Positions 6,107 to 12,893 of a stretch of 20,335 bases of DNA are shown here, one piece after another. The notes under the pieces were generated by a model. That model did not search any database. It had not been told where the DNA came from and saw only the letters and a list, made by a program, of their open reading frames with translations. Source of the DNA: a virus; IMG/VR virus record IMGVR_UViG_3300025769_001111, positions 1 to 20,335 of that record. One strand, written 5' to 3'. The translations under genes and the position numbers were made by a program. The stretch's first letter is position 1. Each line of letters begins with the position of its first letter.

Positions 6107-6204
6107 AACCAACGATCTATTTTATCTTTGATGTAATCTTTGTGTTTGTCATAGACAAGGTAGCCTACGAGTCCCACAAGTAAAAGTATTGTTATTATTT
6201 CCAT
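6103..6204 (-). CDS. 33-aa single-pass membrane micro-protein
   Basis: The gene runs from ATG 6204 for 33 codons: MEIITILLLVGLVGYLVYDK, then HKDYIKDKIDRWL. One hydrophobic helix (residues 3-18) is followed by a charged amphipathic end with positive and negative residues. Its stop overlaps the next ATG (ATGA at 6106-6103), as with other real genes in this cluster. It fits in the otherwise empty 105-base gap between two larger genes. Small membrane proteins like this can assist lysis or block superinfection, but nothing shows which, if either, applies. Confidence 0.6.
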   Translation of the reverse strand: MEIITILLLVGLVGYLVYDKHKDYIKDKIDRWL

Positions 6205-6217
6205 AGTAGGATTATAC

Positions 6218-6469
6218 CTACCATTTCTTACAAGACCAATATCTAGCGCTTAGTTTGCTTGGGGGGTTGGTATCGCACTTATGTCTAGCACGAAAGGACT
6301 TTCTTCTTTCGGGATTGCTTTTTTTGATCCTCATATTTGGATCACCGAAACGAATTAATTTGATATCATCGCCATCTTTTGCAAGTACGGCAAATTTCTT
6401 AGACTTGCCCGGTGTTCTTTTGGGTTGGTTGTAGCGTTGAAATGTTTCGCCTCTGTACTTGATTGCCAT
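6218..6469 (-). CDS. 83-aa conserved phage protein (KKFAVLAKDGD...RARHKC type)
   Basis: The 83 residues contain KSKKFAVLAKDGDDIKLIRF, then GDPNMRIKKSNPERRKSFRA and RHKCDTNPPSKLSARYWSCKKW. The string K-K-F-x-V-L-A-K-D-G-D...L-I-R-F-G-D-P-N-M-x-I-K...P-x-R+K-S-F-x-A-R-H-x-C...A-R-Y-W-S-C is a strongly conserved small phage family in portal-proximal positions; I do not recall a function. Two Cys and a His near the C-terminus could bind metal, but three ligands alone are not convincing. TAATG overlap with the previous gene supports the start. Confidence 0.82.
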   Translation of the reverse strand: MAIKYRGETFQRYNQPKRTPGKSKKFAVLAKDGDDIKLIRFGDPNMRIKKSNPERRKSFRARHKCDTNPPSKLSARYWSCKKW

Positions 6470-6636
6470 TAGTGTATTGTTTTCTCCTCAAAGCTTAATA
6501 TCTGTGAGTCTTCATTGATTTGACCGCCAGACATTAAAATTAAAAGCTGGATCGCATGATCTCTATTTTTAGCTTTTATTTCTGTACCACAATACACCAT
6601 ATCGCCTTCTAAAACTTCAATATCATATAGTTTCAT
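6469..6636 (-). CDS. 55-aa small phage protein overlapping the portal gene end
   Basis: I start at ATG 6636, 14 bases inside the portal gene, giving MKLYDIEVLEGDMVYCGTEI, then KAKNRDHAIQLLILMSGGQI and NEDSQILSFEEKTIH. A GTG further upstream would add 19 residues read entirely from the portal gene in another frame, so I prefer 6636. The predicted fold is a strand, a strand, then the helix RDHAIQLLILMSGG, similar in shape to the 58-aa protein at 4474-4650, which may be a distant relative. The stop overlaps the next start as TAATG. Function unknown. Confidence 0.6.
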   Translation of the reverse strand: MKLYDIEVLEGDMVYCGTEIKAKNRDHAIQLLILMSGGQINEDSQILSFEEKTIH

Positions 6637-8776
6637 TGGCGTTTTTAAATAATCCCTGAGCTTGAGTTTTTGCAAGTGACCTGATTGATTCACGATCTCT
6701 CTCCATTAATGCGTTAATTTCTGCAACATTGACTTGTGCGCCGTACTTAGCATTAAGTTCAGCCGCTTTAAGTCTAATTTGCGCTTCTTCGATATCTCTG
6801 TTTCTATCATCGTCCATGATGATCTTCATTCTATCGGTTTCTGCATCAATGATAGCTTTCTGAGCTTGTACCTGAGCCTTCTGTGCTTCAGCTTGTGCAA
6901 GCATTTCAGCAGCATCCGGTTGTGGTGGTTGCGGAGGTATTGGTGCAACCTGAGTATTCATAAAGCTACTGACATCGTTGAAGCCTGCAAGCTCTATAAT
7001 CTTTGAAAGAGTGTTTGCATATTGTTGTAATGAAACCATTGGATTATTGACACCAAGGGTTTGTAAGATTTGTTCTTGCTTGCCTGCAAATGCGGTAAGC
7101 GCTTGTAGTTTTTCATTATCACTGGTTTTAGAAATAGCAACATTGATACTTAAATCTTTATCGCTGTCCCAATAACGTGGATCAACCGGAACAAATTTAT
7201 TGTTAAGTCTAAACATATCTTGAGCTTCTTGGTGTTTGATCACTAAGCCGTTGACTAGACCAAATAAATCTTTCATGCCTTCAGCAAAATGTCTGACAAT
7301 CAATTCAATTCTGCCTTGAGCGCCAGACATGGTAGCGGCAACCGCCGCCGCAGACGAAGATTGTAATGCATCGGCATTCAATCCGGCGGATGCCTTAGAT
7401 ACTCCTGTTCTATTTTCCTTAGCTTCATCAAGATAACCAAGGACCGGGAAAGCTTCACGCCCTACAAATGGAACCGTAAACGGTTGAACCATTCCAGGTG
7501 CTCGCATTCTAATGGGTTGTCCAATATCGGTGTTGAGTACGTCATCAATATTAACTTGGCCTTCAACAACACCCATTCTTGGGAATATTGAGTGACCGAG
7601 TGAGTCTAAAGTATCACGCATAATTTGTGACTTGGCTGCTTGAATCGGCATGAGGTAGTCTGCTGGACATGAACCGATTGAAGTGTGTGGCTCTGGGTCC
7701 GGACAAAACATAACAATGGGTAAATCGTCCCACTGCTCAACATTAATAATTTCAAGCGCATTCCCAAGCGTGCAAACACGGATGCGTTCATCAATGCCGT
7801 CATCGTCTAAGTCATAATAAAGATAATGCTCAACGTATAAAACTTGCTTGCCGCCGGTATCTCTTCTGTCGGTGGCAGTAATTTCTTCAAATGGGTTTCT
7901 GGCTTCTCTTTCTTCATAGCCATCGGTGTCGTAATAACCGCCACTGCCTGCGTATTGTTCTACTTCTTCTTGATCGTAGCCCATAGCAACCAAATCGCTT
8001 ACGGTTTTAATCATTCTATGTGCGACATACGGTGCCGTATTAATATCTCTAGCATTTCTTGAGATTAAGACTTCTTCCGGTGGTATGGATTCAATACATA
8101 CTTGGTCTTTGGCTTTAATTCTACGAATGGTTAAGTCATAAGAAGCTGGTTTTTCTTGAGTAATCTCTTCGTTTGTTTGTGGGTCAATGATGGTTATGGT
8201 TTCCATCGTGACCGATTCTTTAACAATCTCTACGTTTTCATCAAGTACGAGTGCTTGGTAGGATAAAGGATCAATATTGGTATATTCATGCGTGCTTGCT
8301 GAGATCGAATCGTCCCAGAATGCTTTTACAAATCCAGTTTTACGGATTAATGCATCTTTAAACACGTCATACATAACCTTAAATCCATCATTTTTTTGAG
8401 TAATGACGTGATTAATGTAATCGGTTTGTTGTTCGGCTACAGGAATGTCTTCTGGACCGTTAGGTACAAATTCTACGATTTTTTTAGTGCCAAAAAAGGT
8501 ACGCATGATGGAGGGGAGCATGAAGAGCACGCTGTCACGCACATCTGTAGAGACGTATTCGCTTTGTAGCGAGGATACTGATGATGGCTCGTCTCCAAGA
8601 TAATAACGTGTTGCATCAGCACGCTCCTCTCCAATCTGATCAATGAAGTCTTGAGCATCATCGAGTTCACTTTGCAGTATCCCTTGCAATTCGATGACTT
8701 TCTCGCCTGTATTTACTTTTTCTTCTTGGTTTTCGACTTCAAGATCAGAGTAACCGTCTTTTTTTTCTTCCTGCAT
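6623..8776 (-). CDS. Portal protein, P22-type
   Basis: The 717-residue protein is the dodecameric head vertex through which DNA enters and leaves. It has the family layout: a charged N-terminus, then ADATRYYLGDEPSSV and QSEYVSTDVRDSVLFMLPSI (about 55-95). A long body follows with YYDLDDDGIDE near residue 300, an acidic loop like those in P22-type portals. The stretch GVSKASAGLNADALQSSSAA (about residue 455 on) is very characteristic. The C-terminal third is Ala/Gln-rich coiled coil (AEAQKAQVQAQKAIIDAET), as in the barrel or crown region. It lies four bases after the large terminase gene, and AGGATAATTT ATG gives a usable ribosome site. Confidence 0.93.
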   Translation of the reverse strand: MQEEKKDGYSDLEVENQEEKVNTGEKVIELQGILQSELDDAQDFIDQIGEERADATRYYLGDEPSSVSSLQSEYVSTDVRDSVLFMLPSIMRTFFGTKKIVEFVPNGPEDIPVAEQQTDYINHVITQKNDGFKVMYDVFKDALIRKTGFVKAFWDDSISASTHEYTNIDPLSYQALVLDENVEIVKESVTMETITIIDPQTNEEITQEKPASYDLTIRRIKAKDQVCIESIPPEEVLISRNARDINTAPYVAHRMIKTVSDLVAMGYDQEEVEQYAGSGGYYDTDGYEEREARNPFEEITATDRRDTGGKQVLYVEHYLYYDLDDDGIDERIRVCTLGNALEIINVEQWDDLPIVMFCPDPEPHTSIGSCPADYLMPIQAAKSQIMRDTLDSLGHSIFPRMGVVEGQVNIDDVLNTDIGQPIRMRAPGMVQPFTVPFVGREAFPVLGYLDEAKENRTGVSKASAGLNADALQSSSAAAVAATMSGAQGRIELIVRHFAEGMKDLFGLVNGLVIKHQEAQDMFRLNNKFVPVDPRYWDSDKDLSINVAISKTSDNEKLQALTAFAGKQEQILQTLGVNNPMVSLQQYANTLSKIIELAGFNDVSSFMNTQVAPIPPQPPQPDAAEMLAQAEAQKAQVQAQKAIIDAETDRMKIIMDDDRNRDIEEAQIRLKAAELNAKYGAQVNVAEINALMERDRESIRSLAKTQAQGLFKNANETI

Positions 8777-8779
8777 AAA

Positions 8780-10312
8780 TTATCCTATTCGTATGATACG
8801 AGATTTTATATCCTTTCTGAAATTATACCCAAAATAATTTGATCCACCACTAAAACTTGATGCGCTGCTTGCCATGGTGAGGGCAAGTGCATCTGCTTTA
8901 TCGGGTGATTTCACACCTCTTTTCTTCATTTCTTCTTTAGACTCTATTTTTATTTTTCCACTTGAAGTATATTTATAGCTAGGTGCAGCCAATTCTGCGA
9001 CAAGCTCGTCATCATTTGGTAAACGGCAGTCACGCTGCACCAGCCAATCCTTCATATCAAACCAAAGTTGTGCTCTCAAGTTTAAATAGTTCTTTGATGT
9101 GGATGGTGACTCAGAAACATTGACTCCTCTTACCGGTAGATTTAGCTCGTTGAGTCTGTCGACCACTCCCGAACCAATACCAATAACATCAATCAATATT
9201 TCAGTTGGTTTTTCTATGGCGGTTGCATCATCATACAAGTGCTTGACCGCACCGCAGAGTTGCATAAGGTCCATTGATCTAAATGTTTTCACTTCAAAGA
9301 CTGTATTACCTTGACGGATGCATAGCGCAGAGTTATCTCCACCAAATCTAGCAACATCAAGACCCCAAACAATCGGCTCGCTTGCTGTTAGTGTTACTTC
9401 ACGATCTACAGCAGCCCGTATCAACTCCATCGGGATAACAGCATCATCGTCTATTCTGGGGAATTCACCCAATACTTCGACACGGGCTACAGTAGAATCT
9501 TCTCCGTATTGTTCTAACATTTTTTGAAACAGTTCTTTATCAGTGCCCTCTACAGAACGGGAGTCAATCTGCATGGTTTTCCAAAATGCACGCTTGCCAT
9601 GGAATGATTCGTAAAACGGGCCCGTATTTCTTCTTGGGTTTGAAAAGGTAAACCAATAACGATCTTTGGTAGGTTCAGAGAAGAAACCTTCAGATACCGA
9701 GTAAATAGGGTCTGGTATACCGGATGCCTCGTCCATAATTAGACAAACACCATAACTTGAGTGAATACCTGCAAATGCATCGGGATTTTCTTCAGACCAA
9801 AGCTGTGCTTGTGCGTAGTAATATCCTGTGTCTATTTTTAGGTCTCTTTCAAGCGCCTCTTGAAACCAAGCTGCTGGTTTTATGGTTGTTGCTGTTTTTG
9901 CATACCAATGAGAATTAATCGCCAAAGTAAGCCATTTACCTAATTCAGCCCATGTTCTACTTCTAAGCTGTTGTTCGGTGTTAGCCGTTACGATGATGGT
10001 TGAACCAAGTCTGGTAGATAACATCCATAAAATTAACCAAGAAACTAATGCGGACTTTCCAATACCACGGCCTGAAGCGATTGCCTGTCTGAACATTTCA
10101 GGCATATCACGAACTTGGTTTCTAGCAATATGGTCCCCAATATCTCTCAAAATTTTTTCTTGCCATGACCTTGGTCCATCAAAATCTTCAAGGGGGGTAC
10201 CTTCTTGTCCCCAGGGAAACACGAATTTTACAAAATTAAGAGGACTATCTTTGATATTCAATGACCATATCTCGGTCATTAATTCTTGTTCTTGTTTAGC
10301 TCCGTATTTCAT
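8780..10312 (-). CDS. terL: Terminase large subunit (ATPase and nuclease)
   Basis: The 510 residues carry both motor and nuclease signatures. Walker A is ASGRGIGKSAL (about 79-89) and Walker B is CLIMDEAS (190-197) with its catalytic Glu. The coupling segment is YWFTFSNPRRNTG (219-231). The RNase H-like nuclease domain shows GLDVARFGGDNSAL (D319, D326), then LIDVIGIGSGV (about 370), and a C-terminal SPDKADALALT supplying the third acidic group. It packages DNA into the prohead with the portal. No Shine-Dalgarno sequence precedes the ATG; the upstream sequence is a T9 tract then A5, so translation may start weakly or through unstructured AT-rich mRNA. The packaging type (cos or headful) cannot be told from these motifs. 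Confidence 0.95.
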   Translation of the reverse strand: MKYGAKQEQELMTEIWSLNIKDSPLNFVKFVFPWGQEGTPLEDFDGPRSWQEKILRDIGDHIARNQVRDMPEMFRQAIASGRGIGKSALVSWLILWMLSTRLGSTIIVTANTEQQLRSRTWAELGKWLTLAINSHWYAKTATTIKPAAWFQEALERDLKIDTGYYYAQAQLWSEENPDAFAGIHSSYGVCLIMDEASGIPDPIYSVSEGFFSEPTKDRYWFTFSNPRRNTGPFYESFHGKRAFWKTMQIDSRSVEGTDKELFQKMLEQYGEDSTVARVEVLGEFPRIDDDAVIPMELIRAAVDREVTLTASEPIVWGLDVARFGGDNSALCIRQGNTVFEVKTFRSMDLMQLCGAVKHLYDDATAIEKPTEILIDVIGIGSGVVDRLNELNLPVRGVNVSESPSTSKNYLNLRAQLWFDMKDWLVQRDCRLPNDDELVAELAAPSYKYTSSGKIKIESKEEMKKRGVKSPDKADALALTMASSASSFSGGSNYFGYNFRKDIKSRIIRIG

Positions 10313-10391
10313 ATTTTTAAAAAAAAATTAGTTCAAGTGTTTTTTCAGTGACACTCCCGACTTCAAATTTGACGTGGGGGTCATTTTTTTA

Positions 10392-10416
10392 AATGAGAAT
10401 AATTATCATTCTCATT
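10392..10416. promoter_or_regulatory. Fur-box-like dyad between terminase genes
   Basis: AATGAGAAT and ATTCTCATT form a perfect 9-bp inverted repeat around a 7-base centre. Read on the minus strand, positions 10413-10395 agree with 16 of 19 bases of the textbook Escherichia coli Fur box (GATAATGATAATCATTATC). It lies just after the small terminase stop in a 107-base gap before terL. No good promoter elements were found around it, and the stem is AT-rich with no adjoining U-tract on the minus side, so it is a poor terminator. The rest of the gap holds a T7 run, a TCAAATTTGA palindrome and the A9 tract before terL. Binding by Fur is only a guess from similarity. Confidence 0.4.
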
Positions 10417-10419
10417 CAG

Positions 10420-10926
10420 TCATTTTTTCTGTTTCTCCGGTTCAATTTCAATCATGCTTGCATGCATGCGGTCCGTTTGATTAGTTATCAAAGGGTCCGG
10501 GCTTTTATTACTAGCTTTTTTGGCGTCTATTATGTTTACGTTTGACGGCGGTTTGATTCTATCCTTAGCATCATTAATTATCTGATTTAAATTAATAGTA
10601 GTACTAGGTTCCTGTCTATCGCTCCATTGGTCCGGAGCTCGATTTTTCAAAAAAAAGATGGCGCTAGTTTCCTTTCCGCTCATTGCATTGTCAAAAAGTT
10701 TAGAGCTAACAGCATTGATTGCTTTTACTCTTCCCTTTTTTATTGCATGTTCAAAATGCTTATTAGCCCTTTTTTCTCTAGTTATTGTGCTTTGACTTAC
10801 ACCTAGCAGCAATGCGATCTGTTTTTCACTTAAACCATTCCCGGCGGCTTCCATGATCATTTTATAATCATCCTCGGTCAAGTCTTTAAGCTTTCTTTTT
10901 CTTCCGCTTGTGATTTCCTTGCTCAT
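10420..10926 (-). CDS. terS: Terminase small subunit
   Basis: The 168 residues have an N-terminal helix-turn-helix (about 15-55: LTEDDYKMIMEAAGNGLSEK, then QIALLLGVSQSTITREK). A helical oligomerisation region follows, containing KGRVKAINAVSSKLFDNAMS and GKETSAIFFLKNRAPDQWSD. The segment A-I-F-x-L-K-N-R-x-P-x-x-W+D/E is the hallmark of small terminase or phBC6A51-like proteins. The C-terminus is polar and probably disordered, ending in a basic EKQKK. It recognises the packaging site and guides TerL. The gene directly precedes terL. AAAGGA sits very close to the ATG (two or three bases), unusually short spacing. A (GCAT)n word at about 10460 lies in its C-terminal coding part. Confidence 0.85.
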   Translation of the reverse strand: MSKEITSGRKRKLKDLTEDDYKMIMEAAGNGLSEKQIALLLGVSQSTITREKRANKHFEHAIKKGRVKAINAVSSKLFDNAMSGKETSAIFFLKNRAPDQWSDRQEPSTTINLNQIINDAKDRIKPPSNVNIIDAKKASNKSPDPLITNQTDRMHASMIEIEPEKQKK

Positions 10927-10974
10927 AATCCTTTTACTATATAAATGTTGATTCTACATCTTTTTGCTTCTTTT

Positions 10975-11014
10975 TTCACAAATATGTTGACATATATATA
11001 ATATAGTATACTAT
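10975..11014 (+). promoter_or_regulatory. Promoter pair with 12-bp palindromic operator before plus-strand operon
   Basis: Two overlapping sigma70-like promoters point right. TTCACA (10975-10980), 16 bases and TATAAT (10997-11002) is close to consensus. TTGACA (10987-10992), 16 bases and TACTAT (11009-11014) has a perfect -35. Positions 11003-11014 form a perfect palindrome, ATAGTATACTAT, covering the second -10 and lying just after the first. That is the expected place for a repressor or activator site. The divergent 117-bp gap also faces the small terminase gene, for which I see only weak minus-strand promoter matches. Confidence 0.6.
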
Positions 11015-11043
11015 GTACATATAAACATTAAGGGAGCAAACAA

Positions 11044-11307
11044 ATGCAAACATTAAAACAAGAAGAGATTAGCAAATATTTTGAGCCGGCTGAAACTATG
11101 TCAATAGATATCACAGAAGAAGAAAGCCTTATTCTTTGGAATCTTTTAGAAAAACAGTTTCATTCATGCCAAACAAAATTCGATCACAACAAGATCACTT
11201 TGTTATTTGCAAAAATTATGCATAAATCATGCGAATTCGCCGGGACATTGGAAGAAGATGAAACACTTAAAAAAATGTATTGGAGATTAATAGCGGATTA
11301 TTCATAA
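11044..11307 (+). CDS. 87-aa hypothetical, first gene of plus-strand operon
   Basis: The 87 residues start MQTLKQEEISKYFEPAETMS. A long acidic helical stretch follows (DITEEESLILWNLLEKQFHS), then a Leu-rich helix (KITLLFAKIMHKSCEFAG) and an aromatic end (KKMYWRLIADYS). No domain is recognised and no membrane segment is seen. AAGGGAGCA lies at 11030-11038, five bases before the ATG, the first of a series of nearly identical ribosome sites. It is the first gene after the promoter and the only one separated from the rest by a large stem-loop, so it may be expressed more than the others. An early-phase role such as host takeover or counter-defence is possible but unsupported. Confidence 0.7.
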   Translation: MQTLKQEEISKYFEPAETMSIDITEEESLILWNLLEKQFHSCQTKFDHNKITLLFAKIMHKSCEFAGTLEEDETLKKMYWRLIADYS

Positions 11308-11311
11308 CCTA

Positions 11312-11353
11312 ACCACCATAAATAAGCCCCGTTTTATATGGGGCTTTGGTGGT
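11312..11353 (+). terminator. Two-tier stem-loop between first and second genes of the operon
   Basis: AAGCCCC (11324-11330) pairs with GGGGCTT (11340-11346) around a nine-base loop. Outside this, ACCACCA (11312-11318) pairs with TGGTGGT (11347-11353), with a five-base bulge TAAAT on the 5' side only. All 14 base pairs are perfect. The 3' side continues TATAACCATTTTATTTT, so there is no immediate U-tract. It could be an attenuator, partial terminator, RNase processing site or mRNA-stabilising end for the first gene. A strong intrinsic terminator is less likely. Confidence 0.5.
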
Positions 11354-11389
11354 ATAACCATTTTATTTTATATAAGGGAGCAAATAAAA

Positions 11390-11791
11390 ATGAAAATATC
11401 AGAAATGAAAAAAATAGTTAGAGACGGATATGACAGGTTATATTGTTTAACTTATCACCATCCGGATTATAGAGATAAGATTGTTAATCTTGAAAAGAAA
11501 TCCGTTAAAGATTGGCGAGAATCTACAGCCTACACATGGGATGTATCTGTTAAATGGCATCTAACCATTACCGAGGAAGCAAAATTCTTTGCTATCAAGC
11601 ACATATTAGAAGCCATGAAAAATGGACCTATTGATGTTAAATCAATAATCCATCTAAAAGAGTCTTATGTGTTGGCACATTCTGTTGTTGCTAATTACCA
11701 TGAAGAGCTAGAAAAAGCATTCCAGGGCTTTGACTTTGAATCATTTGATCAACTATCAAATAGTGATCTACATACAGATGTGGCGGCGTAA
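11390..11791 (+). CDS. 133-aa hypothetical protein
   Basis: This is the largest gene of the plus-strand operon at 133 residues. It begins MKISEMKKIVRDGYDRLYCL, has a His/Tyr-rich patch (TYHHPDYRDK), a Trp-containing stretch (VKDWRESTAYTWDVSVKWHL), and then mainly helices (ITEEAKFFAIKHILEAMKNG, and SYVLAHSVVANYHEELEKAF). The tail is acidic. I recognise no family. Two His residues in HHPDY plus a later AHS could be metal or catalytic ligands, but no known motif is complete. AAGGGAGCA at 11374-11382 gives it a strong ribosome site. Position in a block of small early-type genes is the only clue to role. Confidence 0.7.
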   Translation: MKISEMKKIVRDGYDRLYCLTYHHPDYRDKIVNLEKKSVKDWRESTAYTWDVSVKWHLTITEEAKFFAIKHILEAMKNGPIDVKSIIHLKESYVLAHSVVANYHEELEKAFQGFDFESFDQLSNSDLHTDVAA

Positions 11792-11793
11792 TA

Positions 11794-11946
11794 ATGAAAA
11801 AGCGCACATATAAAACCACTGTCAACGGCGTAAAGATTGAAAGCCATAAATTTAATACTTTTCTAGCGCTGATTAAATACGCTATGAAATGCCAACATAA
11901 CAACAAGCTGAGAAGCGATCAATTAAACTTTTTAAAAGGAGCATAA
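11794..11946 (+). CDS. 50-aa hypothetical protein
   Basis: The gene starts two bases after the previous stop at ATG 11794 and encodes 50 residues: MKKRTYKTTVNGVKIESHKF, then NTFLALIKYAMKCQHNNKLR and SDQLNFLKGA. A short beta-hairpin (TYKTTVNGVKIESHKF) followed by one helix is predicted; the protein is basic. The last codons (AAA-GGA-GCA-TAA) are also the ribosome site of the next gene, so the C-terminal K-G-A is probably fixed by regulatory rather than protein constraint. No own Shine-Dalgarno sequence is visible; coupling with the preceding gene is likely. Confidence 0.62.
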   Translation: MKKRTYKTTVNGVKIESHKFNTFLALIKYAMKCQHNNKLRSDQLNFLKGA

Positions 11947-11948
11947 AA

Positions 11949-12299
11949 ATGAAAACATTAATTAAAAGCCAGGTTATAAAATGTGAAACAGTAGACGGCG
12001 GCGGAATTCTTGTAGCTTTAGGGAATGATAGGTTTGCTAAGGATTTTGAAGAATTTGCTGACAATGATTATTGCAGCACCTTTAATAAGGATATGTTTGC
12101 TATTGATTGCGAGGTGACTAATTTTTTTGAATTTGGCGAATATGAAGAAATAAAAGAGCCTAGCGATTTAATAGGTAAGTCTGTTTATATACATGATGGA
12201 CCCCATGATGGACCGCCAACATGTGACGGCGATACCATAATAAACATTCAACTTATACAAGATGCTGAAAAATATTATAACTATTCAAAGGGAGCATAA
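11949..12299 (+). CDS. 116-aa acidic hypothetical protein
   Basis: The 116 residues begin MKTLIKSQVIKCETVDGGGI and contain an acidic middle (DFEEFADNDYCSTFNKDM and EFGEYEEIKEPSDLIGK). An unusual duplicated HDGPHDGPP motif follows at about 82-90, with CDGD shortly after. Overall charge is strongly negative. It ends YSKGA because the next ribosome site (AAGGGAGCA) is embedded in the final codons. Small acidic phage proteins may mimic DNA, but the HDGP repeat and several Cys could equally mark a metal site. No family is recognised. Confidence 0.68.
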   Translation: MKTLIKSQVIKCETVDGGGILVALGNDRFAKDFEEFADNDYCSTFNKDMFAIDCEVTNFFEFGEYEEIKEPSDLIGKSVYIHDGPHDGPPTCDGDTIINIQLIQDAEKYYNYSKGA

Positions 12300-12301
12300 A
12301 A

Positions 12302-12514
12302 ATGGAAAATTATATTGATATATATACTTGCGAGTATGTAACAAGCCATATAACCGGGGAATCTTCCTTAAAGATATCCGGATATATTCATTTCGATGGG
12401 ATAGAAATAGACCATAGTAACAATTATATAGGCTATGAATTAGAAGAAGCACGGGCAGCTTTTAAGAGTGAACTGAGAAGAAAAAAGAAAGAATATTTAA
12501 AAGGGAGCGAATAA
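12302..12514 (+). CDS. 70-aa hypothetical protein
   Basis: The gene encodes 70 residues: MENYIDIYTCEYVTSHITGE, then SSLKISGYIHFDGIEIDHSN, then a helical part YELEEARAAFKSELRRKKKE. The first 45 residues look like a four-strand sheet and the last 25 like one charged helix. No family is recognised. The last codons read LKGSE, again because the AAGGGAGCG ribosome block of the next gene overlaps the 3' end. It has its own ribosome block at 12288-12296. Confidence 0.68.
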   Translation: MENYIDIYTCEYVTSHITGESSLKISGYIHFDGIEIDHSNNYIGYELEEARAAFKSELRRKKKEYLKGSE

Positions 12515-12697
12515 ATGACTAATGAAGTAACCGTACACATTGACATTACCTTAGTTAATGATGGTAAAGAAATATTTAAAACCAATGCAGCATCATGCTT
12601 TAGTGATAGAACTAATCTAAAACTTCTTGAAGAGATAGACAATTATTATTATAAAAAAATGGAGCGAAAAAACTATGCAAAATATTACAGAAGATGA
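12515..12697 (+). CDS. 60-aa hypothetical protein
   Basis: The gene starts directly after the previous stop and encodes 60 residues: MTNEVTVHIDITLVNDGKEI, then FKTNAASCFSDRTNLKLLEE, and IDNYYYKKMERKNYAKYYRR. Two strands (VTVHIDITLV, KEIFKTNA) are followed by a helix and a Tyr/Lys/Arg-rich tail. Its arrangement resembles the preceding 70-aa protein, but I see no real sequence similarity. The ribosome block AAGGGAGCG is at 12501-12509. The 3' end overlaps the next gene by 23 bases. Confidence 0.62.
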   Translation: MTNEVTVHIDITLVNDGKEIFKTNAASCFSDRTNLKLLEEIDNYYYKKMERKNYAKYYRR

Positions 12698-12893
12698 AAA
12701 GTATCTAATAAACACATATAAAGAAGAGGACATTTTAACGGATGTATGGGATACATTAATGAAAAATACCATGTATAAGCCGTTAAATTTCTCAAAGATC
12801 AAAGAAGATTGCTTTTTGGACCTGGATAATAAATTAATTGAGTTAGGTAATTTTAAACTTTCAATTAAAAGGATTAATGAAGATGAAATGTAA
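12675..12893 (+). CDS. 72-aa acidic hypothetical protein
   Basis: The gene encodes 72 residues: MQNITEDEKYLINTYKEEDI, then LTDVWDTLMKNTMYKPLNFS and KIKEDCFLDLDNKLIELGNF. It is acidic and mainly helical with no known motif. The start overlaps the previous gene by 23 bases, and an ATGGAGCG (12659-12666) degenerate version of the shared ribosome block stands nine bases upstream, supporting the chosen ATG. The end overlaps the next gene by up to 17 bases. Confidence 0.62.
   Translation: MQNITEDEKYLINTYKEEDILTDVWDTLMKNTMYKPLNFSKIKEDCFLDLDNKLIELGNFKLSIKRINEDEM

Noticed and set aside
8785-8797. Palindrome TCGTATCATACGA at the end of terL.
   Set aside because: Short, inside coding sequence, with no repeat elsewhere; probably chance.
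11346-11374. Promoter TTGGTG, 17 bases, TATATA before the 133-aa gene.
   Set aside because: Transcription would start within or after that gene's ribosome site, and the -35 lies inside the stem-loop.
11691-12064. Minus-strand frames within the plus-strand operon.
   Set aside because: Each lies opposite a gene with the shared AAGGGAGC ribosome block and has none of its own.
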